Of a stretch of 64,000 nt of DNA, positions 16,386 through 25,892 are shown in pieces (position 1 is the stretch's first letter; every line of letters begins with the position of its first letter). A program made the position numbers and the translations under genes. The stretch comes from Rhodobacterales bacterium (GTDB lineage Bacteria > Pseudomonadota > Alphaproteobacteria > Rhizobiales > Stappiaceae): contig VIRH01000082.1 of NCBI GenBank assembly GCA_008107755.1, positions 124,001-188,000 of the forward strand, read 5' to 3'. The notes under the pieces were generated by a model, which was given only the letters and a program-made list of their open reading frames with translations, was not told the origin of the DNA and ran no database searches.

Positions 16386-17923
16386 TCGACGGGCTTTCCA
16401 ACGAAATCGTCATCGTACGCCGCAGAAACAGCTGGGAAGAGGATTTGCCAGCTCACGGTGTCTGGAAGATCGCATATGCCGATTTCATGACCGCGCTGAT
16501 GGCCTTCTTTCTTGTGATGTGGCTGATCAATGTGACCGACGACAGTGTTCGGCGCGGCGTCGCGCAGTATTTCAACCCGGTCAAACTCGCCTCGACTGCA
16601 CCCAACCGGAAAGGATTGAACGATCCGGAGGTCAATGGCGAAACCAGTGAAAACGGGACAAAGCTCTTCAAGGGAGCCCTAGGGGGAACGGATGCGCCGT
16701 CCCAGGAAGAACAGGATTTTGGCGACGGACTGAAAGAAAGCAGTTTATCGCCGCGTCCGGGCGACGACGGCTCGAACGGCGCTGGCCGCACGATGCCTGG
16801 TCAGTTCACGCAGATCCATGCGGAATCCATTCTCTTTTCCGATCCCTACGCCGTTCTGGACACGCTGTCGGAACAGATACGTGTTTCCGAAACGCTTGAA
16901 GACAATCCGCAGGGAATCGGAAGCGGCATGCAGAAGGAGCCCGGGAACCAGGGCGGACAGGCCTATCGCGATCCTTTCGACCCGATGTTCTGGCAGTTTC
17001 GTCCAGGACGTGGCGTGGATAGCGCAGCGCTTCCCAAGGAGGAGCCACGCGAAAGCGGTGACGGCTACGGACCAAGCGACAGGCAGCTCGAGGGCGATTT
17101 TGCCTGGGGTGCGCCGATGATTGAAAATGAGTTCCAGCAAGCCGGCCAGGTCGAAGAGACGGTTCCGGCGGACGCAGACCGGACAGGACCTATGGATCCG
17201 GGCCTGCTCGAGGGCGGAAAGCCGCTGGAAGCCTCGGGCGAACTGGAGCAAGCCATCAACTCGGAAGGTTCCGCTTCCGAAGCTCTTCCGCCGCGCGTCA
17301 AACCTGTCGTTGCTCACGTAACCGGCAAGATGGAGACGCAGGTAAAGCTTTCTGCGGCCGTTCCGGCGGAAGAGGGATTTGAAGTTCTTCAATCCTCCGC
17401 GACAGAAGGAGAACTTGCCGAAAGCGAAGGGACTGACGGAGAAGCCGCCAGCGGGACGGAAAAACTTGTCGCCCAGGTGACTGAAGTTCTCGAAAGCACA
17501 AAGGGCACGGTCCTTGAGGCGACAGCAGCGCAGATCTCAGTGACGCGCGATGGTGTCGGCGCACTGATCAGTCTGACCGACGACCAGGATTTCGGCATGT
17601 TCGCAATTGGTTCTGCAGAGCCTCGGCCTGAGCTGGTGAAGCTTCTGGAGCGCATCGGCAAGGTGGTTGCGGAATCGCCCGGGCAGATCGTGATCAAGGG
17701 CCATACGGATGCCCGTCCGTTCCGCAGCAAGAATTACGACAACTGGCGCCTGTCTTCCGCCAGAGCGCATATGGCCCTTTACATGCTGTCCCGCGGCGGC
17801 GTTGAAAAGACCAGGTTCGACCGTGTGGAAGGCTATGCCGATCGTCATCTGAAGACGCCGGCAGACCCCTATGCAGCGAATAACCGGCGCATCGAAATCT
17901 ATCTGCTTGAGGGGAACAGCTGA
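16382..17923 (+). CDS. motB: Flagellar stator protein MotB, long-linker form
   Basis: 513 residues. The single N-terminal helix carries the ion-channel aspartate (YADFMTALMAFFLVMWL, Asp34), and the C-terminal OmpA-like peptidoglycan-binding domain has IVIKGHTDARPF near 440 and NNRRIEIYLL at the end. Between them lies an unusually long, acidic, Glu/Gly/Pro-rich linker of about 300 residues (roughly 60-370), longer than in typical MotB. Partner MotA is encoded leftward at 36673-37563. Overlaps its neighbours by 4 nt and 1 nt, so translation is probably coupled with fliH-like and motC. Confidence 0.94.
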   Translation: MIDGLSNEIVIVRRRNSWEEDLPAHGVWKIAYADFMTALMAFFLVMWLINVTDDSVRRGVAQYFNPVKLASTAPNRKGLNDPEVNGETSENGTKLFKGALGGTDAPSQEEQDFGDGLKESSLSPRPGDDGSNGAGRTMPGQFTQIHAESILFSDPYAVLDTLSEQIRVSETLEDNPQGIGSGMQKEPGNQGGQAYRDPFDPMFWQFRPGRGVDSAALPKEEPRESGDGYGPSDRQLEGDFAWGAPMIENEFQQAGQVEETVPADADRTGPMDPGLLEGGKPLEASGELEQAINSEGSASEALPPRVKPVVAHVTGKMETQVKLSAAVPAEEGFEVLQSSATEGELAESEGTDGEAASGTEKLVAQVTEVLESTKGTVLEATAAQISVTRDGVGALISLTDDQDFGMFAIGSAEPRPELVKLLERIGKVVAESPGQIVIKGHTDARPFRSKNYDNWRLSSARAHMALYMLSRGGVEKTRFDRVEGYADRHLKTPADPYAANNRRIEIYLLEGNS

Positions 17924-19131
17924 TGTTTGTCTCGTCTCTCTTCACGGCATCGCGGGCTCTCGGTTTCGGATTGATCCTGATGTGCCTGGGAACGGGGTAC
18001 GCCTTTTCAAAGGACGGAGAGGGCTCTGAACCCTACGAGATGATCCGCTCGCTGCAGTCGCTGCAGGAACAGGTCGCGGAAGGCAACAGCCACGCGCTGG
18101 CAGCGCAAAGAGCTCTTCTCGTCAAGATGGACACCGTCTTTGTCCGCATGCCGGCAGAGACCTGGCAGGACCCGAGGAACGCGCGTGCTGGCGTGATCTA
18201 TCTCCTCAGCGGTGGTCATCCGAGCGTGATGCGCCACCTGCTCAAGCTCGATCCCGCGCCGGCAGTCGACCGTCGTCTGATGGAGGCCTCCCTAGCATAT
18301 ATCGAGGGCCGTGAAGAGGAAATGGTGGGAATGCTCGACGGCATCGATCCGCTTGAGCTGCCCGCCGGTCTCGGCGGCCACGTCGCGCTGGTGATGGCCG
18401 CGCCCTATATCCGCACTGACCCCGCAAGGGCGATGGAGCTGCTGCAGGTTGCCAGCCTTCTGATGCCCGGAACACTCGTCGAGGAGGCGGCCTTGCGCCG
18501 TGAGGTGTTTGTCGCCGGCATGATGGGAAACGTGGAACGTTTTCGCGTTCTCAGCATCCGCTATCTGCGCCGCTTCCGTACGTCCATCTACGCAGGAGAT
18601 TTCAGGCGCCGCTTCGCACTGGCGCTCGACACCCTCGGGTTCATTCAGAACGAGGACAAGTTCGCGCTGCTGGATGATGTGCTTCACGAATTCGATGCCG
18701 ACTCCCGGCGAAATCTCTACATGAGGCTGGCGCGGTCGGCGTTGTTGGCCGGAAATCTGAACATTGCGCGCAAGGCGACCGAAGAGGCGCTGCCACTTGC
18801 CGTTGAGGGAACACGGGAAAAGGAAGTCCTCAAGGTCTACCTGGTGGCGACGCGCCTTGATCCGGAAAAGATCCTCGCGAACAGGAACCTCCTTTGGTCG
18901 ATCGACAAGACCCAGCTTTCTTCAGGTGACGAAGAACTGCTCGACGGGGTCTACGCGGTTTTCAACTCGGTGCGCCACTTCCCGGATCCGCCTGAGGGCG
19001 TCATCGGTGAATTCAACGTGACGAGCGACGTCGGAGCACCGACCGAGAAAGACTGGCTTACGGAAGATATGGAGCTTGCCGAATGGCTCATGAAACGCTC
19101 CGGCGAAGCGCTGTCGCAAATGGGAGAGTGA
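17923..19131 (+). CDS. motC: Periplasmic motility protein MotC
   Basis: 402 residues with an N-terminal signal peptide (GLILMCLGTGYAFS) and a helical, TPR-like body (PYEMIRSLQSLQEQVAEGNSHALAAQRALL; HPSVMRHLLKLDPAPAVDRRLMEASLAYIEGREEEM). MotC is a rhizobial periplasmic protein thought to act with MotB on torque, and MotE (10054) is its chaperone. Starts at the last base of motB and ends 1 nt before fliK, the usual motB-motC-fliK order. Confidence 0.88.
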   Translation: MFVSSLFTASRALGFGLILMCLGTGYAFSKDGEGSEPYEMIRSLQSLQEQVAEGNSHALAAQRALLVKMDTVFVRMPAETWQDPRNARAGVIYLLSGGHPSVMRHLLKLDPAPAVDRRLMEASLAYIEGREEEMVGMLDGIDPLELPAGLGGHVALVMAAPYIRTDPARAMELLQVASLLMPGTLVEEAALRREVFVAGMMGNVERFRVLSIRYLRRFRTSIYAGDFRRRFALALDTLGFIQNEDKFALLDDVLHEFDADSRRNLYMRLARSALLAGNLNIARKATEEALPLAVEGTREKEVLKVYLVATRLDPEKILANRNLLWSIDKTQLSSGDEELLDGVYAVFNSVRHFPDPPEGVIGEFNVTSDVGAPTEKDWLTEDMELAEWLMKRSGEALSQMGE

Positions 19132-19132
19132 G

Positions 19133-20443
19133 ATGACCGTCAATACCCAACCACTCGCAACTGCAGCGCCCAAGGGGACCGGAAAGTCCTCCGATGGCCG
19201 GGTTGCTGACAAAGGGCAGGAAAGCCCTCATGAATCCGCCGCCCGTTTCCAGGCGATGATAAAGGATGCCCGGACCGGTGAGGCACCGGCAAAGGGCGAG
19301 CGCAGGACAGGTCTTGACGACGCGCCCCCGGGAGAGAGCGAAGCCGCGGCCGACGGAGCTGAAGGCAGCAAGGAGGGCGAGGCCGGGGCAATGCGTCCAG
19401 GTCAGGCCAGCTCGGGAGAAGCTCAATATTCCACCAAAACGTTGACCGATGCGTTGCGTCAGGTTTCCCAGAACGTCCTGGCGCCGAAAGCAACCGGTGA
19501 GACCGTTGACGAAAACGGGAAGGGCGAGCAAAAGGCCTCTGGAAGAGGAGGGGGGTCGCCTCTGTTAATGGCTTCTTCCACGCTTGCTCTCAATTCTGCC
19601 AGCGGGTCACGGCCGGCTCAAACTGCGGTCCCTGCTGGCAATGCCATGCCGGTACAGACGCCCGCTCCCTCGCAAGCCGGAGGGCAAACGGCTGATGCCG
19701 ATGCGGCAACAAAGTCGGAAGGAACCAAAACAGGAACATCGTCGCTTTTCGCCCAGTTTGGCGTCGAACCTGAAAAGGTCTCCGACACGGCCATGCGAGG
19801 TCCCGGACTTCCGGAAGAGGCGGCGGGTACCGTGAAGATATTGCGGCAGGAAACCCATTTCGCCCCGAACATGCGACTGTCTCCTGCCCAACAGGTTGGC
19901 GATCAGATTGCCGGCGCCTTGAAGGAACTGGCGGCTGAAAGCAGCCGTGCCTCCGCAGGACTGACAGCCAAAGCCGAAGGGCCTGTTCTGAAAACTCTGG
20001 ATATTCAGCTCACGCCTCATGAACTGGGAACCGTCAAAGTGTCGCTCAGAATGGTTGGTGATAACGTTGAAGTCTCTTTGGTGACTAGCAAGGCGCAGAC
20101 TGCGGAATTGCTGAAACACGATCGGCAACTCCTTGATCAGATGTTGCGTACGACAGGGTTCAAGGCGGACACGATCACCATCCAGGCTGCTGATGATCGC
20201 ATCGCGGTTCAGCACACGAGTTCCTCGAGTGCAGGAAACTCCGCTACAGGCCAGAACGGCGCCGGAAATGGCGCGCAGGGCGAAGGCCAGGCGCATAATT
20301 TCGGCGGAAACGGTTCCGGCCGGCAAGGCGGGCGGGCGGGCGGCGACAGCCGACAGACTGCGTTCGCCACTTCGGAAGCACTGAAAGGAAATGGTCATGA
20401 GGAAGACGCTGGCGTCAGCCTTTCTGACGGTATCTATCTTTAG
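19133..20443 (+). CDS. fliK: Flagellar hook-length control protein FliK (MotD)
   Basis: 436 residues. The N-terminal two thirds are low-complexity, rich in Ala/Gly/Ser/Thr/Pro. The conserved FliK C-terminal domain is LDIQLTPHELGTVKVSLRMVGDNVEVSLVTSKAQTAELLKHDRQLLDQMLRTTGF, near residues 285-345, followed by a Gly/Asn/Gln-rich tail. This gene is called motD in older rhizobial literature and was later recognised as fliK. The end overlaps the transglycosylase gene by 47 nt in another frame. Confidence 0.9.
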   Translation: MTVNTQPLATAAPKGTGKSSDGRVADKGQESPHESAARFQAMIKDARTGEAPAKGERRTGLDDAPPGESEAAADGAEGSKEGEAGAMRPGQASSGEAQYSTKTLTDALRQVSQNVLAPKATGETVDENGKGEQKASGRGGGSPLLMASSTLALNSASGSRPAQTAVPAGNAMPVQTPAPSQAGGQTADADAATKSEGTKTGTSSLFAQFGVEPEKVSDTAMRGPGLPEEAAGTVKILRQETHFAPNMRLSPAQQVGDQIAGALKELAAESSRASAGLTAKAEGPVLKTLDIQLTPHELGTVKVSLRMVGDNVEVSLVTSKAQTAELLKHDRQLLDQMLRTTGFKADTITIQAADDRIAVQHTSSSSAGNSATGQNGAGNGAQGEGQAHNFGGNGSGRQGGRAGGDSRQTAFATSEALKGNGHEEDAGVSLSDGIYL

Positions 20444-20978
20444 TCTGGCGTGTTTTGGCACTTCGGAAAATGTCCGGGCCGAAGTTCAGAATGTCTGTGA
20501 GCGGGAGATGATTGCAGCCGCAAAGAAGTACCGTGTTCCGCTCGGTGTCCTTTATGCCGTCGGTCTGACGGAAACGGGACGGCGCAACTCGCTTTACCCG
20601 TATGCGCTCAACATCGAAGGCAAATCGGTGTTTCCACCGTCTCGCAATGCGGCGAAGCATGACGTGGTCGTGGCGCGCAGGAGCGGCAAGAAGCTTATCG
20701 ACATCGGCTGCATGCAGATCAATCACTACTATCACGGTGACCGCTTTGCCTCCGTCGACCAGATGCTGGAGCCGCGGGCGAACGTGCAGTACGCGGCCCG
20801 GTTCCTGAGGGAACTGCGCAAGAGCCAGGGGTCCTGGACCATGGCCGTCGCACGCTATCATGCCGGACCGAACAACAATCCAGCGCAGAAGCGCTACGTC
20901 TGTACAGTCATTCGGAACATGGTTGCTTCCGGATTCGGTAGCTGGACACGGAAATCCAAGCACTTTTGCGGCGTTTGA
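20397..20978 (+). CDS. Flagellar-cluster lytic transglycosylase (SLT domain)
   Basis: 193 residues with a signal peptide (LASAFLTVSIFSLACFG) and a lysozyme-like SLT domain: catalytic glutamate in YAVGLTETGRRN, then DIGCMQINHYYHG and ARYHAGPNNN. It probably opens peptidoglycan for rod passage, a task that the short FlgJ here (30167) cannot do because it lacks a muramidase domain. The ATG at 20397 has AAAGGA at proper spacing inside the fliK end; an ATG two codons earlier has poor spacing. Confidence 0.85.
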   Translation: MRKTLASAFLTVSIFSLACFGTSENVRAEVQNVCEREMIAAAKKYRVPLGVLYAVGLTETGRRNSLYPYALNIEGKSVFPPSRNAAKHDVVVARRSGKKLIDIGCMQINHYYHGDRFASVDQMLEPRANVQYAARFLRELRKSQGSWTMAVARYHAGPNNNPAQKRYVCTVIRNMVASGFGSWTRKSKHFCGV

Positions 20979-20984
20979 TCTGGT

Positions 20985-21020
20985 AGCTGCAGGTAATATC
21001 ATTTACCTGCGGCTTTCTTT
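20985..21020 (+). terminator. Rho-independent terminator after transglycosylase gene
   Basis: 12-bp stem AGCTGCAGGTAA / TTACCTGCGGCT (one G-T pair) with a 6-nt loop, followed by TTCTTTTC. Ends the fliF transcript. Confidence 0.82.
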
Positions 21021-21086
21021 TCATTGATAGATAAAAATTGATATAAATTATTATCTGAATATCAGGAATAATTATTTTCAGACAAC

Positions 21087-21103
21087 AGCTTCACGCAAGT
21101 TCG
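21087..21103 (+). promoter_or_regulatory. Flagellar promoter/operator motif, copy 5 (flgE unit)
   Basis: AGCTTCACGCAAGTTCG, ending 45 nt before the flgE ATG, directly after an AT-rich stretch (21020-21080). Confidence 0.6.
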
Positions 21104-21148
21104 ATCGGTTTGACTGTGTCCAGTTGATTTTGACACAGGAGACCTACC

Positions 21149-22438
21149 ATGGGCCTTTTCGGAGTGATGCGTACGGGCGTTTCAGGAATGAACGCTCAGG
21201 CAAGTAAGCTCGGCACGGTCGCCGACAACATCGCGAATTCCAGTACCACCGGCTACAAGCGCGCGATGACGGAGTTTTCCTCGATGGTTCTGTCGCAGGG
21301 CTCCGGCACCTACAATTCCGGTGGGGTCCAGGCTCACACGAAATACGCGATCAGCAACCAGGGTGGGATGAGCTATACCACCTCCAAGCTTGATCTCGGG
21401 ATCGCCGGCAATGGCTTCTTCGTTGTCTCGGACGGTACCGACGCGGGATCGACCAAGGCCCTGACACGTGCCGGATCCTTCGTTCCCAACGGCGAAGGCT
21501 ATCTTGTGAATACGGCCGGCTACTATCTTCAGGGCTATCCGATCACCAATGGAGCTGCGCCGGCTGTGGTCGCCAACGGCCTCGGCGGACTGGAGCCGAT
21601 CAACATCAATCAGACCCAGCTTGAGGCGACGCCAACCGGCCAGGCTCTGCTTTACACAAACGTTTCGGAAGATGCCGCTGTCGTGCCGGCTGCGAACGTT
21701 CCTTCGACCGATTTTGCGAGCGCCGGCACTGTCCAGTATTCCCACAAGACGTCTTTGATCACCTACGACAACCTCGGCAACGAGGTGAAGCTGGACATCT
21801 ATTACACCAAGACGTCCGATGGTCCTCCCGCGTCAGACTGGGAAGTTTCCGTCTTCAATTCCGACGATTCGACCGATGGTGGATTTCCGTATTCAGCCGG
21901 ACCCATTTCCTCTCAAGCGATCAGCTTCGACACGACAAACGGCAAGCTGACCGGCACCAGCGCCACGGGGGTGAACGTCTCGATCCCCAACGGCGGCACG
22001 TTCGACATCGATATCTCCGGTTCCACGTTCCTCAACGAGGACTTCACGGTGACCCAGGTCGATACGGACGGCAACCCACCGAGTTCTGTTGAAGGTACGG
22101 AGTTCGACACGGACGGAACGTTGTACGCAGTCTACGCCAACGGCGACCGCCGTGCGATCTACAAGATCCCGCTGGCCGATGTCCCGAGCCCCGATAAGCT
22201 CGATCCGGCATCAGGCAACATCTATCTCCCATCCTTTGAATCCGGAGACGTTCGCGTCGGTTTCCCGGGTGAAGCGGGGCTGGGCAAGCTCGAGGTCATG
22301 GCTCTGGAAAGTTCCAACGTCGATCTGGCGAGCGAACTGACCTCGATGATCGAGTCCCAGCGCACCTACACCGCGAATTCGCAGGTGTTCAAGGCTGGTT
22401 CCGACCTTCTGCAGGAACTCGTGAACCTCGCCCGGTAA
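21149..22438 (+). CDS. flgE: Flagellar hook protein FlgE
   Basis: 429-residue hook subunit. N-terminal GVSGMNAQASKLGTVADNIANSSTTGYKRA, internal LDLGIAGNGFFVVSDG, central hook domains, and C-terminal ALESSNVDLASELTSMIESQRTYTANSQVF are all present. ACAGGAG precedes the ATG. First gene of flgE-flgK-flgL-flaF-flbT-flgD-fliQ. Confidence 0.96.
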   Translation: MGLFGVMRTGVSGMNAQASKLGTVADNIANSSTTGYKRAMTEFSSMVLSQGSGTYNSGGVQAHTKYAISNQGGMSYTTSKLDLGIAGNGFFVVSDGTDAGSTKALTRAGSFVPNGEGYLVNTAGYYLQGYPITNGAAPAVVANGLGGLEPININQTQLEATPTGQALLYTNVSEDAAVVPAANVPSTDFASAGTVQYSHKTSLITYDNLGNEVKLDIYYTKTSDGPPASDWEVSVFNSDDSTDGGFPYSAGPISSQAISFDTTNGKLTGTSATGVNVSIPNGGTFDIDISGSTFLNEDFTVTQVDTDGNPPSSVEGTEFDTDGTLYAVYANGDRRAIYKIPLADVPSPDKLDPASGNIYLPSFESGDVRVGFPGEAGLGKLEVMALESSNVDLASELTSMIESQRTYTANSQVFKAGSDLLQELVNLAR

Positions 22439-22471
22439 CGCCACTCCAATCTGAAATCGAAAGTAACAGTC

Positions 22472-23959
22472 ATGAGCCTGTCCGTCGCCCTGAGGGTAGC
22501 CCAGTCCGCGCTGGCCGCCCGTCAGACCGAAGCGTCCGTGATCGCCCGAAACATTTCGGGCGCTCAGGATCCGGGTTACTCGCGCAAATCCGTCATGCTC
22601 AGCCAGGTCTACAACGGAACCGGCGTATCCGGCGGGGTTCGGGTCGAAGGCGTCAAGCGGGTGACGGACAGCGCTCTTTATTCCTCGCTGCTGAAGTCGA
22701 CTTCGGTCGGGACCTCCCAGGAGGCGGTCCTGATCGGAGTGACGCGGATGCACGAGACCGTCAACGACACCGAGCTTGAGATGTCGCCCGCGGCAAAGCT
22801 CGGACAATTGCAGCTCAGTCTTCAGAATTTCGCTTCCGATCCCAACAACGCAATCCTGGCTCAGGATGTCCTGCAGTCTTCAAAGGACATGGCCTCCACG
22901 CTGCGATCGAGTTCTGCTCTCGTGCAGGATGTTCGCGAGAAGGCAGATGCCGACATAGCCTCGTCCGTCCGGGAGGTGAACAACCTTCTGGGGCAGCTGG
23001 AGGATCTGAACTCGGTCATCGTCAAGGGAACACAGTCGGGGACCGACGTAACGGACGCGATGGACAGCCGCGATCAGGTGCTGCTTGCGCTATCCGAGGA
23101 AATGGGGATTACCACGCTGGACCGGAAAGACGGTGACATTGTCGTCTATACCGACAGTGGTGTGACACTGTTTGAAACGACCGCCAGAAAGGTCAGTTTC
23201 GAGCCGACGGTCGTCTACGACGCCGCCACGGTCGGCAATGCCGTTTATGTCGACGGGGTGCCTGTCGCCGGGCCGGGATCCATGATGCCCATCAACTCCG
23301 GTCGTCTGCAGGGCCTTGCCGAACTGCGTGACGATGTGGCGGTCACCTATCAGAACCAGCTCGATGAAGTGGCCCGTGGTCTGATCGAAGCATTCGCCGA
23401 GAGTGACCAGGTCGGCACCGGGCCGGATCAGGCGGGCCTGTTCACCTGGCCGGGCGCGCCGGCTGTGCCGCCGACGTCGACGCATCAGGTGGGTCTTGCG
23501 GCAGAGATCATCGTCAATCCCAACGCCGACCCGGATCAGGGCGGCAATCTTGATCTGATCCGCGATGGCGGGATCTCCGATCCGTTCGATCCCGATTACA
23601 GCTACAACCCGTCCGGCGCCGCAGGGTTTCCCGGTCGGCTTCAGGAACTCGTAGACGCGTTTGACGCCGACCGGGTGTTCGACGCAGGCGTCGAACTCGA
23701 CCCCAGTGACAGTCTGGCAGGGTTTGCGGCGTCCTCGGTCAGCTGGCTGCAGACGAACCGCAAGACCATGACGAGCAACGTCGAGGTTCAGTCCGTCATC
23801 GTCGGGCGAACCGCAGAGAACCTGAACAACACGACCGGCGTCAATATCGACGAGGAAATGACGCTTCTGCTGGATATCGAGCGGGCCTATTCGGCTGCTT
23901 CGCGGCTGATCGCCGCCGTCGATTCCATGCTTGATGACCTGTTGGCCGCAGCGAGGTAA
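22472..23959 (+). CDS. flgK: Flagellar hook-associated protein FlgK (HAP1)
   Basis: 495 residues. N-terminus SLSVALRVAQSALAARQTEASVIARNISGAQDPGYSRK and C-terminus NTTGVNIDEEMTLLLDIERAYSAASRLIAAVDSMLDDLL match FlgK, with the middle (NLLGQLEDLNSVI...DSRDQVLLALSEEMGI) also conserved. It forms the hook-filament junction with FlgL, which follows 5 nt later. Confidence 0.94.
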   Translation: MSLSVALRVAQSALAARQTEASVIARNISGAQDPGYSRKSVMLSQVYNGTGVSGGVRVEGVKRVTDSALYSSLLKSTSVGTSQEAVLIGVTRMHETVNDTELEMSPAAKLGQLQLSLQNFASDPNNAILAQDVLQSSKDMASTLRSSSALVQDVREKADADIASSVREVNNLLGQLEDLNSVIVKGTQSGTDVTDAMDSRDQVLLALSEEMGITTLDRKDGDIVVYTDSGVTLFETTARKVSFEPTVVYDAATVGNAVYVDGVPVAGPGSMMPINSGRLQGLAELRDDVAVTYQNQLDEVARGLIEAFAESDQVGTGPDQAGLFTWPGAPAVPPTSTHQVGLAAEIIVNPNADPDQGGNLDLIRDGGISDPFDPDYSYNPSGAAGFPGRLQELVDAFDADRVFDAGVELDPSDSLAGFAASSVSWLQTNRKTMTSNVEVQSVIVGRTAENLNNTTGVNIDEEMTLLLDIERAYSAASRLIAAVDSMLDDLLAAAR

Positions 23960-23964
23960 GTCCG

Positions 23965-25011
23965 ATGAAAACGACCTATATTTCCACGATTACCATTGCC
24001 GATGCATCGCGCCGGCAGGTGATGAAACAGACGTCTCTGGCAAACAAGCTGAGCGTCGAACTGTCGAGCGGACGCAAGTTCGATGTCGGCCTCGATCTTG
24101 GCGCCAAGACAGGCGAGAGCGTGACATTGCGTGCAGAGTTTGGTTTCCTGAACGGGATTATCGATACGAACGCCTTGACCGCTTCGCGGCTCGACACCAG
24201 TCAGGCCGCCATGGGCGACATGATGACGGACGCCCAGGACTTTCTCGCCACTCTCGTTGCCCTGCGCGAAACCGGTGGAAGTTCGGAAATCGTGCAATCG
24301 GCTGCGGAAGGCAAGATGGGCCTCATGATTTCGCGGCTCAACACGCAGATCAACGGCAGCTACGTCTTCGCCGGCATCAATTCCGACCAGCGACCAATTG
24401 CCGATTACTCCGATCCGGGCTCGGCAAACAAAGTCGCGGCCGACGCTGCCTTCCTTGGCGAATTCGGGATGACACAAGGCGATCCGCTTGTTTCGTCCAT
24501 CTCGCCGGCAGCAATGGATGCCTATCTAAACGGCAATTTCGACACGATGTTCGCCGACCCGTCCTGGGGCACAACATGGTCGAGCGCTTCCAGCACCACG
24601 ATGACCAGCCGAATTTCCGCGAGCGAAACGGTGACCTCTTCGACGAGCGCAAACGAACAGGCATTCCGGGATCTGGCTCAGGCCTACACGATGGTTGCGG
24701 ATCTGGGGATTGAGAACCTCGATCCTGATACCGCTGGCGTCGTCATCGACAAGGCGATTGCAAAGCTCGGCTCTGGCATCGAGGGGCTAACCGGTGCCAT
24801 GGGGCGGCTCGGGAACGTCCAGGAGCAGGTCAAACTGGCGAGCGGTCGCGTGTCCGTCCAGACGGACATTCTCAACGGCCGCATCAACGACCTGGAGAAT
24901 GTGGATCGTGAGGAGACCGCGGTGCGCCTGAACACGGCTCTGACCCAGTTGGAAACAACCTACGCCGTGACTGCCCGCATGCAGGGCCTGAGCATTCTCA
25001 ATTACATCTGA
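23965..25011 (+). CDS. flgL: Flagellar hook-associated protein FlgL (HAP3)
   Basis: 348 residues. Flagellin-like ends: N-terminal STITIADASRRQVMKQTSLANKLSVELSSGRKFDVG and C-terminal ...VRLNTALTQLETTYAVTARMQGLSILNYI, with the FlgL-typical MISRLNTQINGSYVFAGINSD in the middle. Second junction protein between hook and filament. The flagellin-like ends could mislead, but the position after flgK and the internal motif settle it. Confidence 0.92.
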   Translation: MKTTYISTITIADASRRQVMKQTSLANKLSVELSSGRKFDVGLDLGAKTGESVTLRAEFGFLNGIIDTNALTASRLDTSQAAMGDMMTDAQDFLATLVALRETGGSSEIVQSAAEGKMGLMISRLNTQINGSYVFAGINSDQRPIADYSDPGSANKVAADAAFLGEFGMTQGDPLVSSISPAAMDAYLNGNFDTMFADPSWGTTWSSASSTTMTSRISASETVTSSTSANEQAFRDLAQAYTMVADLGIENLDPDTAGVVIDKAIAKLGSGIEGLTGAMGRLGNVQEQVKLASGRVSVQTDILNGRINDLENVDREETAVRLNTALTQLETTYAVTARMQGLSILNYI

Positions 25012-25059
25012 GTGCTCTGACCCGAACGACACACGTCAACAAGGACCTTGAGAGGACCC

Positions 25060-25410
25060 ATGTACAATCTGTCATACGCCGAGGTCATGGATGATCTTTG
25101 CAGCGACCAGAGGCTGAACGAGCACGAAGCGATGTCGATTGTCATCGAAAAGCTCTCCGGGGCTCAGGAAAAGGGAGTGAAATCGCAGGAAGCCGTCGAG
25201 GCCCTGTTCTACACCCGGCGTCTCTGGAGCTACTTCCTGGAAAACCTTGCGGACGATGCCAATGAGCTGCCGCTGGAAACCCGGGCAAACCTGATCTCGG
25301 TCGGAATCTGGGTTCTGAAGGAAGCTGAAGCCTTGCGTCAGTGGGAGCAGGAAGACTTCGCCGACATCATCCAGATCAATTCGATCATTCGCGACAGCCT
25401 GGGTAATTAA
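25060..25410 (+). CDS. flaF: Flagellar biosynthesis regulator FlaF
   Basis: 116 residues, soluble and helical. Characteristic FlaF segments are YTRRLWSYFLENLADDANELPLETRANLISVGIWVLKEAE. In Caulobacter FlaF promotes flagellin synthesis or secretion and counteracts FlbT. The ATG at 25060 has GAGAGGA upstream; a TTG at 25048 is a less likely start. Followed by flbT after 3 nt. Confidence 0.9.
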   Translation: MYNLSYAEVMDDLCSDQRLNEHEAMSIVIEKLSGAQEKGVKSQEAVEALFYTRRLWSYFLENLADDANELPLETRANLISVGIWVLKEAEALRQWEQEDFADIIQINSIIRDSLGN

Positions 25411-25413
25411 CCT

Positions 25414-25881
25414 ATGAAAATCGGTCTGAAAGCAGGCGAGCGCCTGTTCATCAATGGTGCGGTGATCCGTGCTGAACGCAAGACGAACATCGAGCTTCTG
25501 AACGATGCCGTTTTCCTGCTCGAAGCACATGTTCTGCAGCCGGAAGACGCGAACACGCCGTTGCGTCAGCTCTATTTCATCCTGCAGACGATGATCATCG
25601 ATCCGTCTTCCGCCGTTGCTGCGCAGGATATGTTCCATGTGGTGCTGGCGTCGGTCAAGGCGGCGTTCTCCACGGAGGAAATCCTCAAACGTCTCGATGA
25701 AGTTGAAGAGCTTGCGCGCTCGGAGCGCTGGTTCGAGGCAATGAAGCTGGTCCGCGGTCTTTATCCCATCGAAGCCCAGGTCATGGTCGCCGAAAAAAAA
25801 CTTTCGGTGAAAAATGAAACTGTCCACCGCGTGCCGGCGGGCGGTCGTTATCAATCCGGCCGCCAGATGGCGGCGGTATAA
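25414..25881 (+). CDS. flbT: Flagellin post-transcriptional regulator FlbT
   Basis: 155 residues. Family hallmarks are LKAGERLFINGAVIRAERKTNIELLNDAVFLLEAHVLQPEDANTPLRQLYFILQTMI. FlbT binds the 5' leader of flagellin mRNA in Caulobacter; in Brucella it acts as an activator of flagellin and ftcR expression. The flagellin leader here (12891-13030) carries two stem-loops that could be its target. Confidence 0.93.
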   Translation: MKIGLKAGERLFINGAVIRAERKTNIELLNDAVFLLEAHVLQPEDANTPLRQLYFILQTMIIDPSSAVAAQDMFHVVLASVKAAFSTEEILKRLDEVEELARSERWFEAMKLVRGLYPIEAQVMVAEKKLSVKNETVHRVPAGGRYQSGRQMAAV

Positions 25882-25892
25882 GGAGAACCGTC

